Shown here: piece by piece, positions 1 through 5,449 of the stretch
How positions within the stretch are numbered: the stretch's first letter is position 1
How the letters are laid out: every line of letters begins with the position of its first letter
The notes under the pieces: generated by a model
Seen by the model: only the letters and a program-made list of their open reading frames with translations
Database searches by the model: none
Told to the model about the DNA's origin: nothing
Position numbers and translations under genes: made by a program
Source: Collinsella aerofaciens
Lineage (GTDB): Bacteria; Actinomycetota; Coriobacteriia; Coriobacteriales; Coriobacteriaceae
Direction of reading: 5' to 3'
DNA length: 5,819 nt
NCBI RefSeq assembly: GCF_028207065.1
Contig: NZ_JAQLFP010000053.1
Location: 1-5,819, forward strand

Positions 1-123
1 CTCTTGCGTGGGGCCAAATAGAGCAACCCAATTGAGGGCTAAACCGTTTCACCATCATGCGCATGGGCTAGAATGGCTCTGGCATGTACGTAGCTAAAAC
101 CAAAGAGAGGCAAGGTAGCGGGA

Positions 124-942
124 ATGGCTGAGATGACGCTCGAGGGTGTGGACGCTCGTCCCGAGGACTCTGCATTTGCCCTGGGTCGTGTACATTCGAT
201 CGAGACGATGGGAACGGTCGATGGTCCCGGAATCCGTTTTGTGGTGTTTGTTCAGGGCTGTCCCATGCGCTGTGCGTATTGTCACAATCCCGATACCTGG
301 TCGGTTAGCGGCGGCACCATGGTGACCGTCGAGCACCTGATGGACGAGTTCCAGAGTAACCATGAGTTCTATCGCAGCGGCGGAATTACGGTTTCGGGCG
401 GCGAGCCACTTCTGCAGCCCGAGTTTTTGGCCGACCTGTTCCGTGCAATGCACAACAACCCCGATGGTCGTGTACATACCTGCCTGGATAGCTGTGGCTA
501 CGCCTTCGACCCTCAGCATCCCGAGAAGTTCGATGCCGTGCTCAACGAGACCGACATGGTTTTGCTCGACATCAAGCATGCCGACCCGGTCGAGCATAAA
601 AGGCTGACCGGTTGTGACCCCGCACGCATCCTGGCGTTTGGCGATGAGCTGGCGCGTCGCAGGATCAAGGTCGTTATCCGCCACGTGGTGGTGCCAGGCA
701 TTACCGACACGGTGGAGGAGTGCGAGGCGCTCGGTCGTTTAATCGCCCCGTGGCATAACGTGGTCGGCCTGGAGATGCTGCCGTATCACACCATGGGTGT
801 CGTCAAATACGAGCAGCTGGGGATTCCCTATAAGCTTGAGGGCGTTCCACAGATGGATACCGCGCGCATGCCCGAGCTGCGCAACGCCGTCATGACGGGC
901 ATGAAAAAGCGCCGCGCCGAACTCAAAAACGCCATCGACTAG
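124..942 (+). CDS. pflA: Pyruvate formate-lyase-activating enzyme (radical SAM)
   Basis: This cytosolic enzyme uses a [4Fe-4S] cluster and S-adenosylmethionine to install the glycyl radical on pyruvate formate-lyase, switching on anaerobic pyruvate cleavage to acetyl-CoA and formate. The 272-residue product has the radical-SAM CX3CX2C motif (C46, C50, C53) inside QGCPMRCAYCHNPDTW, the PflA signature. It also has the SAM-binding SGGEP motif (91-95), LLDIKH (147-152), a RHVVVPGITD stretch (186-195) and the C-terminal LEMLPYHTMG motif (216-225). It is slightly longer than the E. coli enzyme (about 246 residues) because of roughly 20 extra N-terminal residues. The ATG at 124 is used because the frame is open there. 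A second ATG at 133 is possible, and the purine-rich AGAGAGG at 104-110 is a rather distant ribosome-binding site for either. The partner pflB is not in the window but would be expected just upstream. No key residue is missing. Confidence 0.95.
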   Translation: MAEMTLEGVDARPEDSAFALGRVHSIETMGTVDGPGIRFVVFVQGCPMRCAYCHNPDTWSVSGGTMVTVEHLMDEFQSNHEFYRSGGITVSGGEPLLQPEFLADLFRAMHNNPDGRVHTCLDSCGYAFDPQHPEKFDAVLNETDMVLLDIKHADPVEHKRLTGCDPARILAFGDELARRRIKVVIRHVVVPGITDTVEECEALGRLIAPWHNVVGLEMLPYHTMGVVKYEQLGIPYKLEGVPQMDTARMPELRNAVMTGMKKRRAELKNAID

Positions 943-953
943 CGAGCCATTTT

Positions 954-967
954 CGCCCCCAAGGGCG
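954..967 (+). terminator. Short GC hairpin after pflA
   Basis: CGCCC and GGGCG form a 5-bp stem with a CCAA loop, 11 bases after the pflA stop. There is no T-run behind it, so it is at best a weak terminator or a processing/stability hairpin. Confidence 0.3.
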
Positions 968-972
968 CTCAT

Positions 973-988
973 TGGGGACAGACTTAAA
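973..988. repeat. GGGGACAGACTTAAAT motif, possible dispersed element scar
   Basis: The string TGGGGACAGACTTAAA sits between pflA and the hydrolase remnant, ending exactly where the remnant's homology begins. Strings of the form 'ttggggacagac...aaat' are, from memory, frequent in intergenic DNA of many bacteria and often lie near small transposase (RAYT/IS200-like) genes. That recollection is unverified and only one copy is present here. It is listed as a likely mobile-element or repeat scar, not as a proven repeat. Confidence 0.3.
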
Positions 989-991
989 TGA

Positions 992-1213
992 GTGCGCGAT
1001 GGCATTGCGGGCAAGCATGTTTTGGTGCGCAACAAGGCAGGCTGGATTAGCGAGGATGGTTACTATTCGACATGCGATGCGGGCCTTATCGACATCGATG
1101 GCCGTACCTATGTCATGAGCGTCATGACATCGATGCCGTGGAGCGACCGCTCGAGCGAGGTTACGGCCGCGATTGCAAAGGCTCTGTTTGAATCGCGAGT
1201 TGCACTGGCTTAG
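992..1213 (+). pseudogene. C-terminal remnant of a beta-lactamase-like serine hydrolase
   Basis: This 73-codon open stretch begins at a GTG immediately after an in-frame TGA (989-991) and has no convincing ribosome-binding site. The peptide resembles the last third of class A beta-lactamase-like serine hydrolases (beta-lactamase2 family). NKAGW (residues 14-18) sits where the family has its K-T/S-G motif. It is followed by DAGLIDIDGRTYVMSVMT (29-46), which matches the usual 'DAG-hydrophobic-G-YV-hydrophobic-VMT' strand pair, and by a final amphipathic helix. The parts that would carry the SxxK and SDN active-site motifs are absent, so it cannot be a working enzyme. The 5' portion appears to have been lost by deletion or insertion next to the GGGGACAG motif. 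A small independent expressed peptide cannot be excluded. The family call is by eye. Confidence 0.6.
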
Positions 1214-1291
1214 CGTGTTCGTTTGGCGAGGTCAAACAAAATGCTGGTACCATACCGTGGTTGAGAATTTCGTATAGGTTTGGGGAATGGT

Positions 1292-2032
1292 ATGGCTACC
1301 ATCGCGATTATCGGTGCGCTCGAAAAAGAGATCATGCAGATTAAGGAAGAGCTGAGCGACGTTTGCGAGGCGCGGGAGGCAGGCTTGAACGTTGTGAGCG
1401 GTGGGCTCGACGGCCTGACAGTTGTCGCCACAACGGCGGGCATGGGCACGGTGAACGCTGCCGCTGCGACACAGCACCTCATTAGCAAGTATGCTCCGCA
1501 GGCTGTTGTGTTTTCGGGCATTGCGGGCGGTTTGAACCCCAAGCTCCATATCGACGACGTGGTCATTGGTAAACGCCTGCGCTATTTGGATACCGATACC
1601 GAGCTTATTGCCGAGTCCGCACCGGGGCTCGAGGAGTTTGGCTCGACGCCCGCGCTGGTCGATATTGCCGTCGACGTGCTTGCTGAGCGTGGGTTTGTTG
1701 ACGCTTCGACAAATGCAGTCGCTTCGAACGAGGGCACCAAGCAGTTCCTGGTCGGCACGATTGCCACGGGTAACCGCTTTGTGACGGGCGCCGCCATGCG
1801 CAACGACGCTATCGAGGCGACGCATGCCGATTGTGTCGGCATGGAGGGCGCGGCAATTGCCCATGTCGCAACCAAAAATGGTGTCGATTGCCTGGTGTTA
1901 CGCGCTATCAGCGATAATTGTGACGAGGCGTACGATGCAATTTGCGAGCGCGAGTTCGATCTGTTCGAGTACGCGCGTGTCGCAAGTGACATCACGCTCG
2001 ATATCGTCCGCCGCATTGCCGCTGCGCAATAG
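1292..2032 (+). CDS. mtnN: 5'-methylthioadenosine/S-adenosylhomocysteine nucleosidase
   Basis: This cytosolic hydrolase removes adenine from methylthioadenosine, S-adenosylhomocysteine and 5'-deoxyadenosine. That relieves product inhibition of methyltransferases and radical-SAM enzymes such as PflA, and feeds methionine salvage. The start is the ATG at 1292: GGGGA at 1282-1286 lies 5 bases upstream, whereas the longer frame from TTG 1280 would overlap that site. The 246-residue protein has the family's N-terminal IIGALEKE with the active-site acid E11. It also has the glycine motif TAGMGTVNAAAA (48-59), the FSGIAGGL segment (74-81), GMEGAAIAHV with the ribose-binding E185, and RAISDN with the catalytic D208. 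Its length is close to the E. coli enzyme (about 232). It lies 38 bases upstream of engB and is probably cotranscribed with it. Confidence 0.95.
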   Translation: MATIAIIGALEKEIMQIKEELSDVCEAREAGLNVVSGGLDGLTVVATTAGMGTVNAAAATQHLISKYAPQAVVFSGIAGGLNPKLHIDDVVIGKRLRYLDTDTELIAESAPGLEEFGSTPALVDIAVDVLAERGFVDASTNAVASNEGTKQFLVGTIATGNRFVTGAAMRNDAIEATHADCVGMEGAAIAHVATKNGVDCLVLRAISDNCDEAYDAICEREFDLFEYARVASDITLDIVRRIAAAQ

Positions 2033-2059
2033 CGCGTCTATTTGTAAGAACCTACGACC

Positions 2060-2065
2060 AAGGAG
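2060..2065 (+). promoter_or_regulatory. Ribosome-binding site of engB
   Basis: AAGGAG lies 5 bases before the ATG at 2071. It overlaps the in-frame GTG at 2065, which rules that GTG out as the start. Confidence 0.85.
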
Positions 2066-2070
2066 TGTCC

Positions 2071-2661
2071 ATGGCCGATTCCATTAACTACCAGCTTGCC
2101 AAGTTCGTCGCCAGCTACGGCAAGGTTTCGCAGATTCCCGAGTCCACCTGCCCTGAGGTGAGCTTTGTCGGCCGCTCCAACGTGGGCAAGTCCTCGATTA
2201 TGAACAAGCTCTTTGGCCGCAAGAACCTGGTGAAGGTTTCGAGCACGCCGGGTAAGACGAGCAACATCAACTTCTTCGAGGCCGACGACGTGCATTTTGT
2301 GGACCTGCCGGGTTACGGTTTCGCCCGTCGCTCCAAGGCCGAGCGCGACCGCTGGGCAGAGCTCATCGGCGACTTTTTCGACTCCGAGCGCAGCTTTAAC
2401 TTGGTCGTCTCGCTGGTGGACATTCGTCACGACCCCAGCAAGCTCGACCACGACATGATCGACTATCTGCAGGGCAACGAGTTCAACTTTATCGTCTGCC
2501 TCACCAAGGCCGACAAGCTCAGCCGCACCCAGCAGGCCCGCCAGGCAGCAGCCATCAAAAAGCAGCTCAACGTCCCGGCCGAAAACGTGATCATTACGAG
2601 CTCCCAGACCGGCACCGGCATCGACGAACTAAAAAAGCGCATCGCCGAGGCTTGCCTCTAG
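2071..2661 (+). CDS. engB: Ribosome-biogenesis GTP-binding protein EngB/YsxC
   Basis: This is a small essential GTPase of the TrmE-Era-EngA-EngB family that acts in the cytosol in late assembly of the large ribosomal subunit. The 196-residue product carries all G motifs in order. G1 is GRSNVGKS (34-41), G2 is the threonine of SSTPGKTSN (near 59), G3 is DLPGYG (78-83), G4 is TKAD (145-148) and G5 is SSQTGTG (177-183). VSFVGRSNVGKSS followed by LPGYGFA is characteristic of EngB rather than Era or Der. The length is normal for the family. The ATG at 2071 is set by the AAGGAG site 5 bases upstream. It follows mtnN closely and is the last housekeeping gene before AT-richer accessory DNA begins. 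Confidence 0.96.
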   Translation: MADSINYQLAKFVASYGKVSQIPESTCPEVSFVGRSNVGKSSIMNKLFGRKNLVKVSSTPGKTSNINFFEADDVHFVDLPGYGFARRSKAERDRWAELIGDFFDSERSFNLVVSLVDIRHDPSKLDHDMIDYLQGNEFNFIVCLTKADKLSRTQQARQAAAIKKQLNVPAENVIITSSQTGTGIDELKKRIAEACL

Positions 2662-2692
2662 TCAGGCTGCAGCCCCTCAAAAGCTCTCATCT

Positions 2693-2739
2693 ATATCACC
2701 CCAGTGATAGTTATTGGTAAACTATCACTGGGGTGATAT
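2693..2739. promoter_or_regulatory. Perfect 20-bp inverted repeat holding two palindromic operator-like sites
   Basis: Arms at 2693-2712 and 2720-2739 are exact reverse complements over 20 bases, with a 7-base loop. Each arm is itself a palindrome, TATCAC-N4-GTGATA, with N4 being CCCA at 2694-2709 and TGGG at 2723-2738. The two site centres are 29 bp apart, close to three helical turns. The element ends 4 bases before the ribosome-binding site of the DUF3990-like gene, the usual place for the operator of an autoregulated toxin-antitoxin operon. The C-terminal HTH protein of the same cassette is the obvious candidate ligand (inference). The right arm runs into T5 (2739-2743), so as RNA this could also terminate the engB transcript. 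A weak -10-like TAAACT (2718-2723) lies between and over the sites, with no good -35. Confidence 0.75.
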
Positions 2740-2743
2740 TTTT

Positions 2744-2749
2744 AGGAGG
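2744..2749 (+). promoter_or_regulatory. Ribosome-binding site of the DUF3990-like gene
   Basis: AGGAGG lies 5 bases before the ATG at 2755. It is a near-perfect Shine-Dalgarno sequence and fixes this start. Confidence 0.85.
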
Positions 2750-2754
2750 TCGAT

Positions 2755-3438
2755 ATGGAGCTTTGGCACGGGTCGGAGGTTGTTGTCGAGCATCCATCGT
2801 TGGATAAATGCAGGCAATTCAATGACTATGGGCGCGGGTTTTATTGCACACCACATGAGGAAATGGCAATGGAATGGGCATGCCGGACCGAGTCTGATGG
2901 CATTGCCAATCGATATGAGCTTGATTTAGATGGCCTTTCGGTCTTGGATTTAGAGTCTGGGGAGTTTTCAATCCTCAATTGGCTTGCGATTTTGGCCGAC
3001 AACCGGGAGTTTAATGTCTCGACGCCGCTGGCACGCGAAGGACTTCGGTATTTGCTGGACAACTGCCTGATTGATATTTCTCCCTATGACGTTATTCGAG
3101 GCTATCGCGCTGACGATTCCTACTTTTCGTTTGCAAGACAGTTCGTTAACGGCATGATTTCGCTCAGGCAATTGCAGCGCATTATGTTTTTGGGGGATGC
3201 GGGCATTCAATATGCGCTTATGAGTGAGCGCGCGTTCTCGGCGATCAGGTTTCGCGATTGGAAGCAGGCCTCGGGAGCTGACTTTTATCCCAAACGATTT
3301 GAGCGAGAACAGAACGCTCGACGTAAGTACCTGGATACGGTAAACGGATTTGACACCGAGGGTGTCGACATTAGGGATTTGATGTCAGGGAGGGTTGATT
3401 TAAATGATCCAAGAGTTAACGGATCGTGGGCCGAGTAG
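2755..3438 (+). CDS. DUF3990-like protein, putative ADP-ribosyltransferase-fold toxin
   Basis: This 227-residue soluble protein has no signal peptide or membrane segment. The N-terminus has LWHGS (3-7), then NDYGRGFYCT (23-32) and EMAMEWA (36-42). Together these are the hallmark of DUF3990 proteins, which are generally placed in the ADP-ribosyltransferase fold group. In that fold the HG histidine and the aromatic-glycine strand bind NAD. A Y-x-L-D-L-D-G strand follows (54-60). A conserved-looking middle contains DVIRGYRADDSYFSFARQF (112-130), and LGDAGIQYALMSERAF (146-161) is the likely position of the third catalytic motif. Enzymatic activity is inferred, not shown. The gene has a strong ribosome-binding site, sits directly behind the double palindrome, and its 3' end overlaps the HTH gene by 35 bases, as in toxin-antitoxin pairs. 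Codon use is AT-richer than in the upstream housekeeping genes, suggesting acquisition. Confidence 0.75.
   Translation: MELWHGSEVVVEHPSLDKCRQFNDYGRGFYCTPHEEMAMEWACRTESDGIANRYELDLDGLSVLDLESGEFSILNWLAILADNREFNVSTPLAREGLRYLLDNCLIDISPYDVIRGYRADDSYFSFARQFVNGMISLRQLQRIMFLGDAGIQYALMSERAFSAIRFRDWKQASGADFYPKRFEREQNARRKYLDTVNGFDTEGVDIRDLMSGRVDLNDPRVNGSWAE
3388..3394 (+). promoter_or_regulatory. Ribosome-binding site of the HTH gene, inside the preceding gene
   Basis: GGGAGGG lies 9 bases before the ATG at 3404, within the end of the DUF3990-like coding sequence. It supports the long start over the internal ATG at 3470, which has only GAGG (3461-3464) in front. Confidence 0.7.
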
Positions 3439-4102
3439 GACATATCCCGTCTATTACCTTGAGGACGCAATGAACAACCTCGGGGATTGCTTCGACTATG
3501 CCGTTAACGATTACGGAGCAGAAGGATCGGAAGTTGCTGAACTCTTTTGCCTGAGCGGCGTAGCTCGCGAGTTCGAACGCGGCAACGCATGGGTAGTGTC
3601 GGGAAAATCGGGCGTTGAGCTGTTCGCGCTTATCGCCGAAAGGTCGGGCTATCAAAACGGGCCTATACCGGACTGCGCCTATCGATTTGAGAAGACGCCG
3701 GAATATTGGGCGGGCTGGATACTGGCATACCTGCAGTGGCGCCTAGGAGAGTCTTTCGAAGATTTGCTGCATGTCGTTCCATTTGATGCGCTGCACGGTC
3801 TGTACTATCCCTGGCATGAAGCCTCAGAGGAACGTGTGGCGAGTCTTATTTGCGATATGGCGAAGAAAACACCTCGTCAAACTAAACTGGCGCAAGCAAG
3901 AAAGAGGCTCAAGAAAACCCAACAAGACCTGGCATACGAATCGGGCGTATCACTCCGCTCAATCCAAATGTACGAACAGCGCCAGAGAAACATCAACGAA
4001 GCATCGGTAACAACCGTAAGGGATATGGCGAAAGTCCTGCACTGCAGCATCGAAGACATCTTAGAGCCAGTCTTTGAATACAAAGAAACTAGCGCAGCCT
4101 AA
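3404..4102 (+). CDS. Cassette partner: novel N-terminal domain plus C-terminal XRE helix-turn-helix; putative antitoxin/repressor
   Basis: The 232-residue protein has two parts. Residues about 14-150 form an alpha-rich domain I cannot name. It contains YLEDAMNNLGDCFDYAVND (18-36), a GNAWVVSGKSGVEL stretch (60-73), YWAGWILAYLQW (101-112) and LYYPWHEA (133-140). Residues about 158-222 are a Cro/C1-type HTH with KKTQQDLAYESGVSLRSIQMYE (170-191) as helices 2-3 and an IEDILEP end. The start at 3404 is chosen for its GGGAGGG site and because the YLEDAM helix lies upstream of the next ATG. The start falls inside the preceding gene, implying translational coupling. The likely roles are neutralising the DUF3990-like protein through the N-terminal domain and binding the palindromes at 2694-2738 through the HTH; both are inferences. 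Similar HTH proteins next to DUF3990 genes are, from memory, seen in Clostridia and Coriobacteriia. Confidence 0.75.
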   Translation: MIQELTDRGPSRTYPVYYLEDAMNNLGDCFDYAVNDYGAEGSEVAELFCLSGVAREFERGNAWVVSGKSGVELFALIAERSGYQNGPIPDCAYRFEKTPEYWAGWILAYLQWRLGESFEDLLHVVPFDALHGLYYPWHEASEERVASLICDMAKKTPRQTKLAQARKRLKKTQQDLAYESGVSLRSIQMYEQRQRNINEASVTTVRDMAKVLHCSIEDILEPVFEYKETSAA

Positions 4103-4219
4103 AAGAGATGCTGGCCGCTGATTGCTTAAGTTGCAGTTCGAGCAATTTGAGCAGCGAAGCCGGCTGCCTAGTGGGGGCATGTGGGCCTTCTAGGTATCAA
4201 AATCCGCCTACGTATTGAA

Positions 4220-4253
4220 ATGCCCCGCCAAGCTAAAGTGCTCGGCGGGGCAT
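4220..4253. terminator. GC-rich hairpin between convergent genes
   Basis: ATGCCCCGCC (4220-4229) pairs perfectly with GGCGGGGCAT (4244-4253). An inner AGC/GCT pairing and flanking GAAAT/ATTTC allow further extension. It lies between the end of the + strand cassette and the end of the minus-strand membrane gene, so it probably acts as a bidirectional terminator. The T-runs on both sides are short (ATTTC), so efficiency is uncertain. Bases 4103-4219 upstream hold no recognisable gene. Confidence 0.65.
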
Positions 4254-4283
4254 ATTTCGATTGACGATGCTAGCAGGGGTTGA

Positions 4284-4331
4284 ACTTTAATATGCCGCGA
4301 GTAAGAGGCGTCTGCATTTAGCAATTAAAGT
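4284..4331 (-). terminator. AT-rich stem-loop just after the minus-strand gene
   Basis: ACTTTAAT (4284-4291) and ATTAAAGT (4324-4331) are exact 8-bp inverted arms, with a nested ATGC/GCAT pair at 4292-4295 and 4314-4317. The structure begins 3 bases beyond the stop at 4335-4337 of the displaced tail of the membrane-protein gene. That position supports 4335 as the gene's true end. It lacks a clear U-run, so it may be a 3' protective structure rather than a terminator. Confidence 0.4.
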
Positions 4332-4334
4332 AAA

Positions 4335-4499
4335 TTATTCAATTCGGGTGCTCAGCCAGTATTCTCCATTTGAAGCTAAGATTGCGTACGTAATTCCATT
4401 TTTGACAGTTGGCGTACCTACGCAGGCAGCGCCGATCTCCTTAGCGTCAGAAAATGAGAGTGTTGGATCAATTGCTTGTATGGTTGCTAATGCTGTGCC
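4335..4499 (-). pseudogene. Frame-displaced 54-codon C-terminal tail of the membrane protein gene
   Basis: On the minus strand, the frame one base off from the upstream gene is open from GGC at 4499 to a TAA at 4335-4337. It reads a very protein-like tail, including ATIQAIDPTLSFSDAKEIG, then VGTPTVKNGITYAILAS and NGEYWLSTRIE. It has no start codon or ribosome-binding site of its own. It is in the right place to continue the IVMYFENSDYAA segment of the upstream gene. Restoring one base near 4487-4500 would give one 337-residue protein spanning 5347-4335. The break may be a genuine one-base deletion, an assembly error, or, less likely, programmed frameshifting. No in-frame X-XXY-YYZ slippery heptamer is visible at the junction. 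Confidence 0.7.
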
Positions 4500-5347
4500 G
4501 CGGCATAATCTGAATTTTCGAAGTACATGACTATGTTTTTGAAGCAGTTTTCTGATCCAAGATAGCTGAATAGTAGTTGACTGCTCGAGTCCGAGAAAAA
4601 GCCTCCAATACCGGCAAGCGTAGAGCCATTTTTTATCTGAAGCTCGAGTCCCGTGCCGCTATCGTCTAACTCGTAACTCGCCTTCATACTGCTGCAATTG
4701 GGAATATCGGAGAATTCCTCGTTAAGTCGTTCAATAAAGCCTTCAGGTGAAATTGAAAACGATCCGTCGCCAAGAAAGGAAGTAATTTCCTTTTCGTTGC
4801 GGGTGTCAACGACCTCTCCGCATCTCCCGCATTCTCGAATTTCCTTCGAGGTGGCGTCAACGTAATCGATTTCGGTAGTCCAAGAACCTGGTTGATGCCC
4901 AAGGGGTTTCCCTTCGGTTTTGCCGCAGCGTTGACAGGTCTTCGGAACCGTGCATGTTGCTTCTTCCCATTCATGTCCGAGCGGTTTCCCCTCGGTTTTG
5001 CCGCAACTTTTACAGGTGCGAGGGCTTGTACAGTTTGCATTGGTCCAAAGTTTGTGGGTGCAAAACATTTGAGGAAACAGCATGGGTAAGCAGAAGATGA
5101 CGGCAACTATCGCAGCAGTTGCGATAGCCGCTCGTTTATTACCTCCAAGTTTGTTAATGGCACTCGTTAGAAGTGAATCGTCCTCTTCCTTTTTGCATGT
5201 GGCACCGTCTTCATTTGATGATCGATCGTCAGGGGAGGTGGTGTCGTCAGCACCATCAGAAACCTGCTTCCCTTCGATATTCGGCTTCTGTTCATCAGAT
5301 GCACTGGGCGTTTGCTCACTATTGGGCTCTTTCATCTCGTCATCCAT
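4487..5347 (-). CDS. Single-pass membrane protein with tandem zinc-ribbon-like repeats (C-terminus frameshifted)
   Basis: The frame as written gives 286 residues. Residues 1-60 are acidic and Ser/Asp/Glu-rich, probably disordered and cytoplasmic. One membrane helix spans about 72-91 (AAIATAAIVAVIFCLPML), preceded by KR. Outside follow tandem cysteine repeats with a 26-residue period: CTSPRTCKSCGKTEGKPLGH (106-125) and CTVPKTCQRCGKTEGKPLGH (132-151), then a degenerate third CGRCG (173-177). The paired CxxC motifs look zinc-binding. Residues about 190-286 form a globular domain I do not recognise. The ATG at 5347 has GAGAGGGG (5359-5366) 11 bases upstream on its strand. The stop at 4487 is probably premature, because the tail continues in another frame to 4335. 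The topology suggests an envelope sensor or ligand-binding protein. The function is unknown. Confidence 0.7.
   Translation of the reverse strand: MDDEMKEPNSEQTPSASDEQKPNIEGKQVSDGADDTTSPDDRSSNEDGATCKKEEDDSLLTSAINKLGGNKRAAIATAAIVAVIFCLPMLFPQMFCTHKLWTNANCTSPRTCKSCGKTEGKPLGHEWEEATCTVPKTCQRCGKTEGKPLGHQPGSWTTEIDYVDATSKEIRECGRCGEVVDTRNEKEITSFLGDGSFSISPEGFIERLNEEFSDIPNCSSMKASYELDDSGTGLELQIKNGSTLAGIGGFFSDSSSQLLFSYLGSENCFKNIVMYFENSDYAAAQH
4905..5022 (-). repeat. Tandem 78-bp (26-codon) coding repeat
   Basis: GGTTTCCC-CTCGGTTTTGCCGCA occurs from 4905 and again from 4983 on the + strand with few changes (CTTCGG versus CTCGGT context; GCG versus ACT afterwards). The period is exactly 78 bp. It encodes the CxxCGKTEGKPLGH units. 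High nucleotide identity suggests recent duplication, or homogenisation by recombination or slippage. Confidence 0.7.
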
Positions 5348-5422
5348 GCTTATCGAGTCCCCTCTCTCGTTTCAAATGTGCGATGCGAACAATTGCGATA
5401 AGTGAAACAGATGCTCACATGA

Positions 5423-5445
5423 ATATATCCTAGTTTGGGATATAT
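5423..5445. promoter_or_regulatory. Palindromic operator candidate between divergent genes
   Basis: ATATATCC (5423-5430) and GGATATAT (5438-5445) are exact inverted arms with a 7-base spacer, ending 4 bases before the ATG of the XRE gene. On the minus strand the same DNA offers a TTGATA (-35-like, 5443-5448) and TATATT (-10-like, 5422-5427) pair with a short 15-base spacer, reading toward the membrane-protein gene. The XRE protein could therefore control itself and the divergent gene from one site. This is inference; the promoter elements are weak. Confidence 0.5.
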
Positions 5446-5449
5446 CAAA

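Noticed and set aside
57..74. Promoter for pflA (TAGAAT at 69-74) and palindrome ATGCGCAT at 57-64
   Set aside because: The -10-like hexamer has no matching -35 at suitable spacing, and an 8-bp palindrome is expected by chance. pflA may also be read from an upstream pflB promoter.
94..684. Long minus-strand open frame opposite pflA
   Set aside because: It is antisense to a clear pflA with intact motifs; the translation has no recognisable domain and no ribosome-binding site. It is a GC-rich codon shadow.
1232..1864. Minus-strand open frame of 210 codons opposite mtnN
   Set aside because: It overlaps the well-supported mtnN; the peptide is His/Arg/Ala-rich without family features, typical of a shadow.
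2038..2451. Minus-strand open frame opposite engB
   Set aside because: engB carries all GTPase motifs on the + strand; this frame has no independent support.
4150..4200. CCTAG/CTAGG inverted pair near 4168-4195
   Set aside because: Only 5 bp with a loop of about 18 bases and G-rich filler; not distinguishable from chance.
4348..4530. Short + strand frame beyond the cassette
   Set aside because: It is antisense to the protein-like displaced tail of the membrane-protein gene and has no ribosome-binding site.
4487..4560. Programmed -1 frameshifting to reach the displaced tail
   Set aside because: The only A-rich candidate (C AAA AAC near 4535-4545) does not fit X-XXY-YYZ in the zero frame, and no stimulatory structure is obvious. 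A plain one-base indel is simpler.
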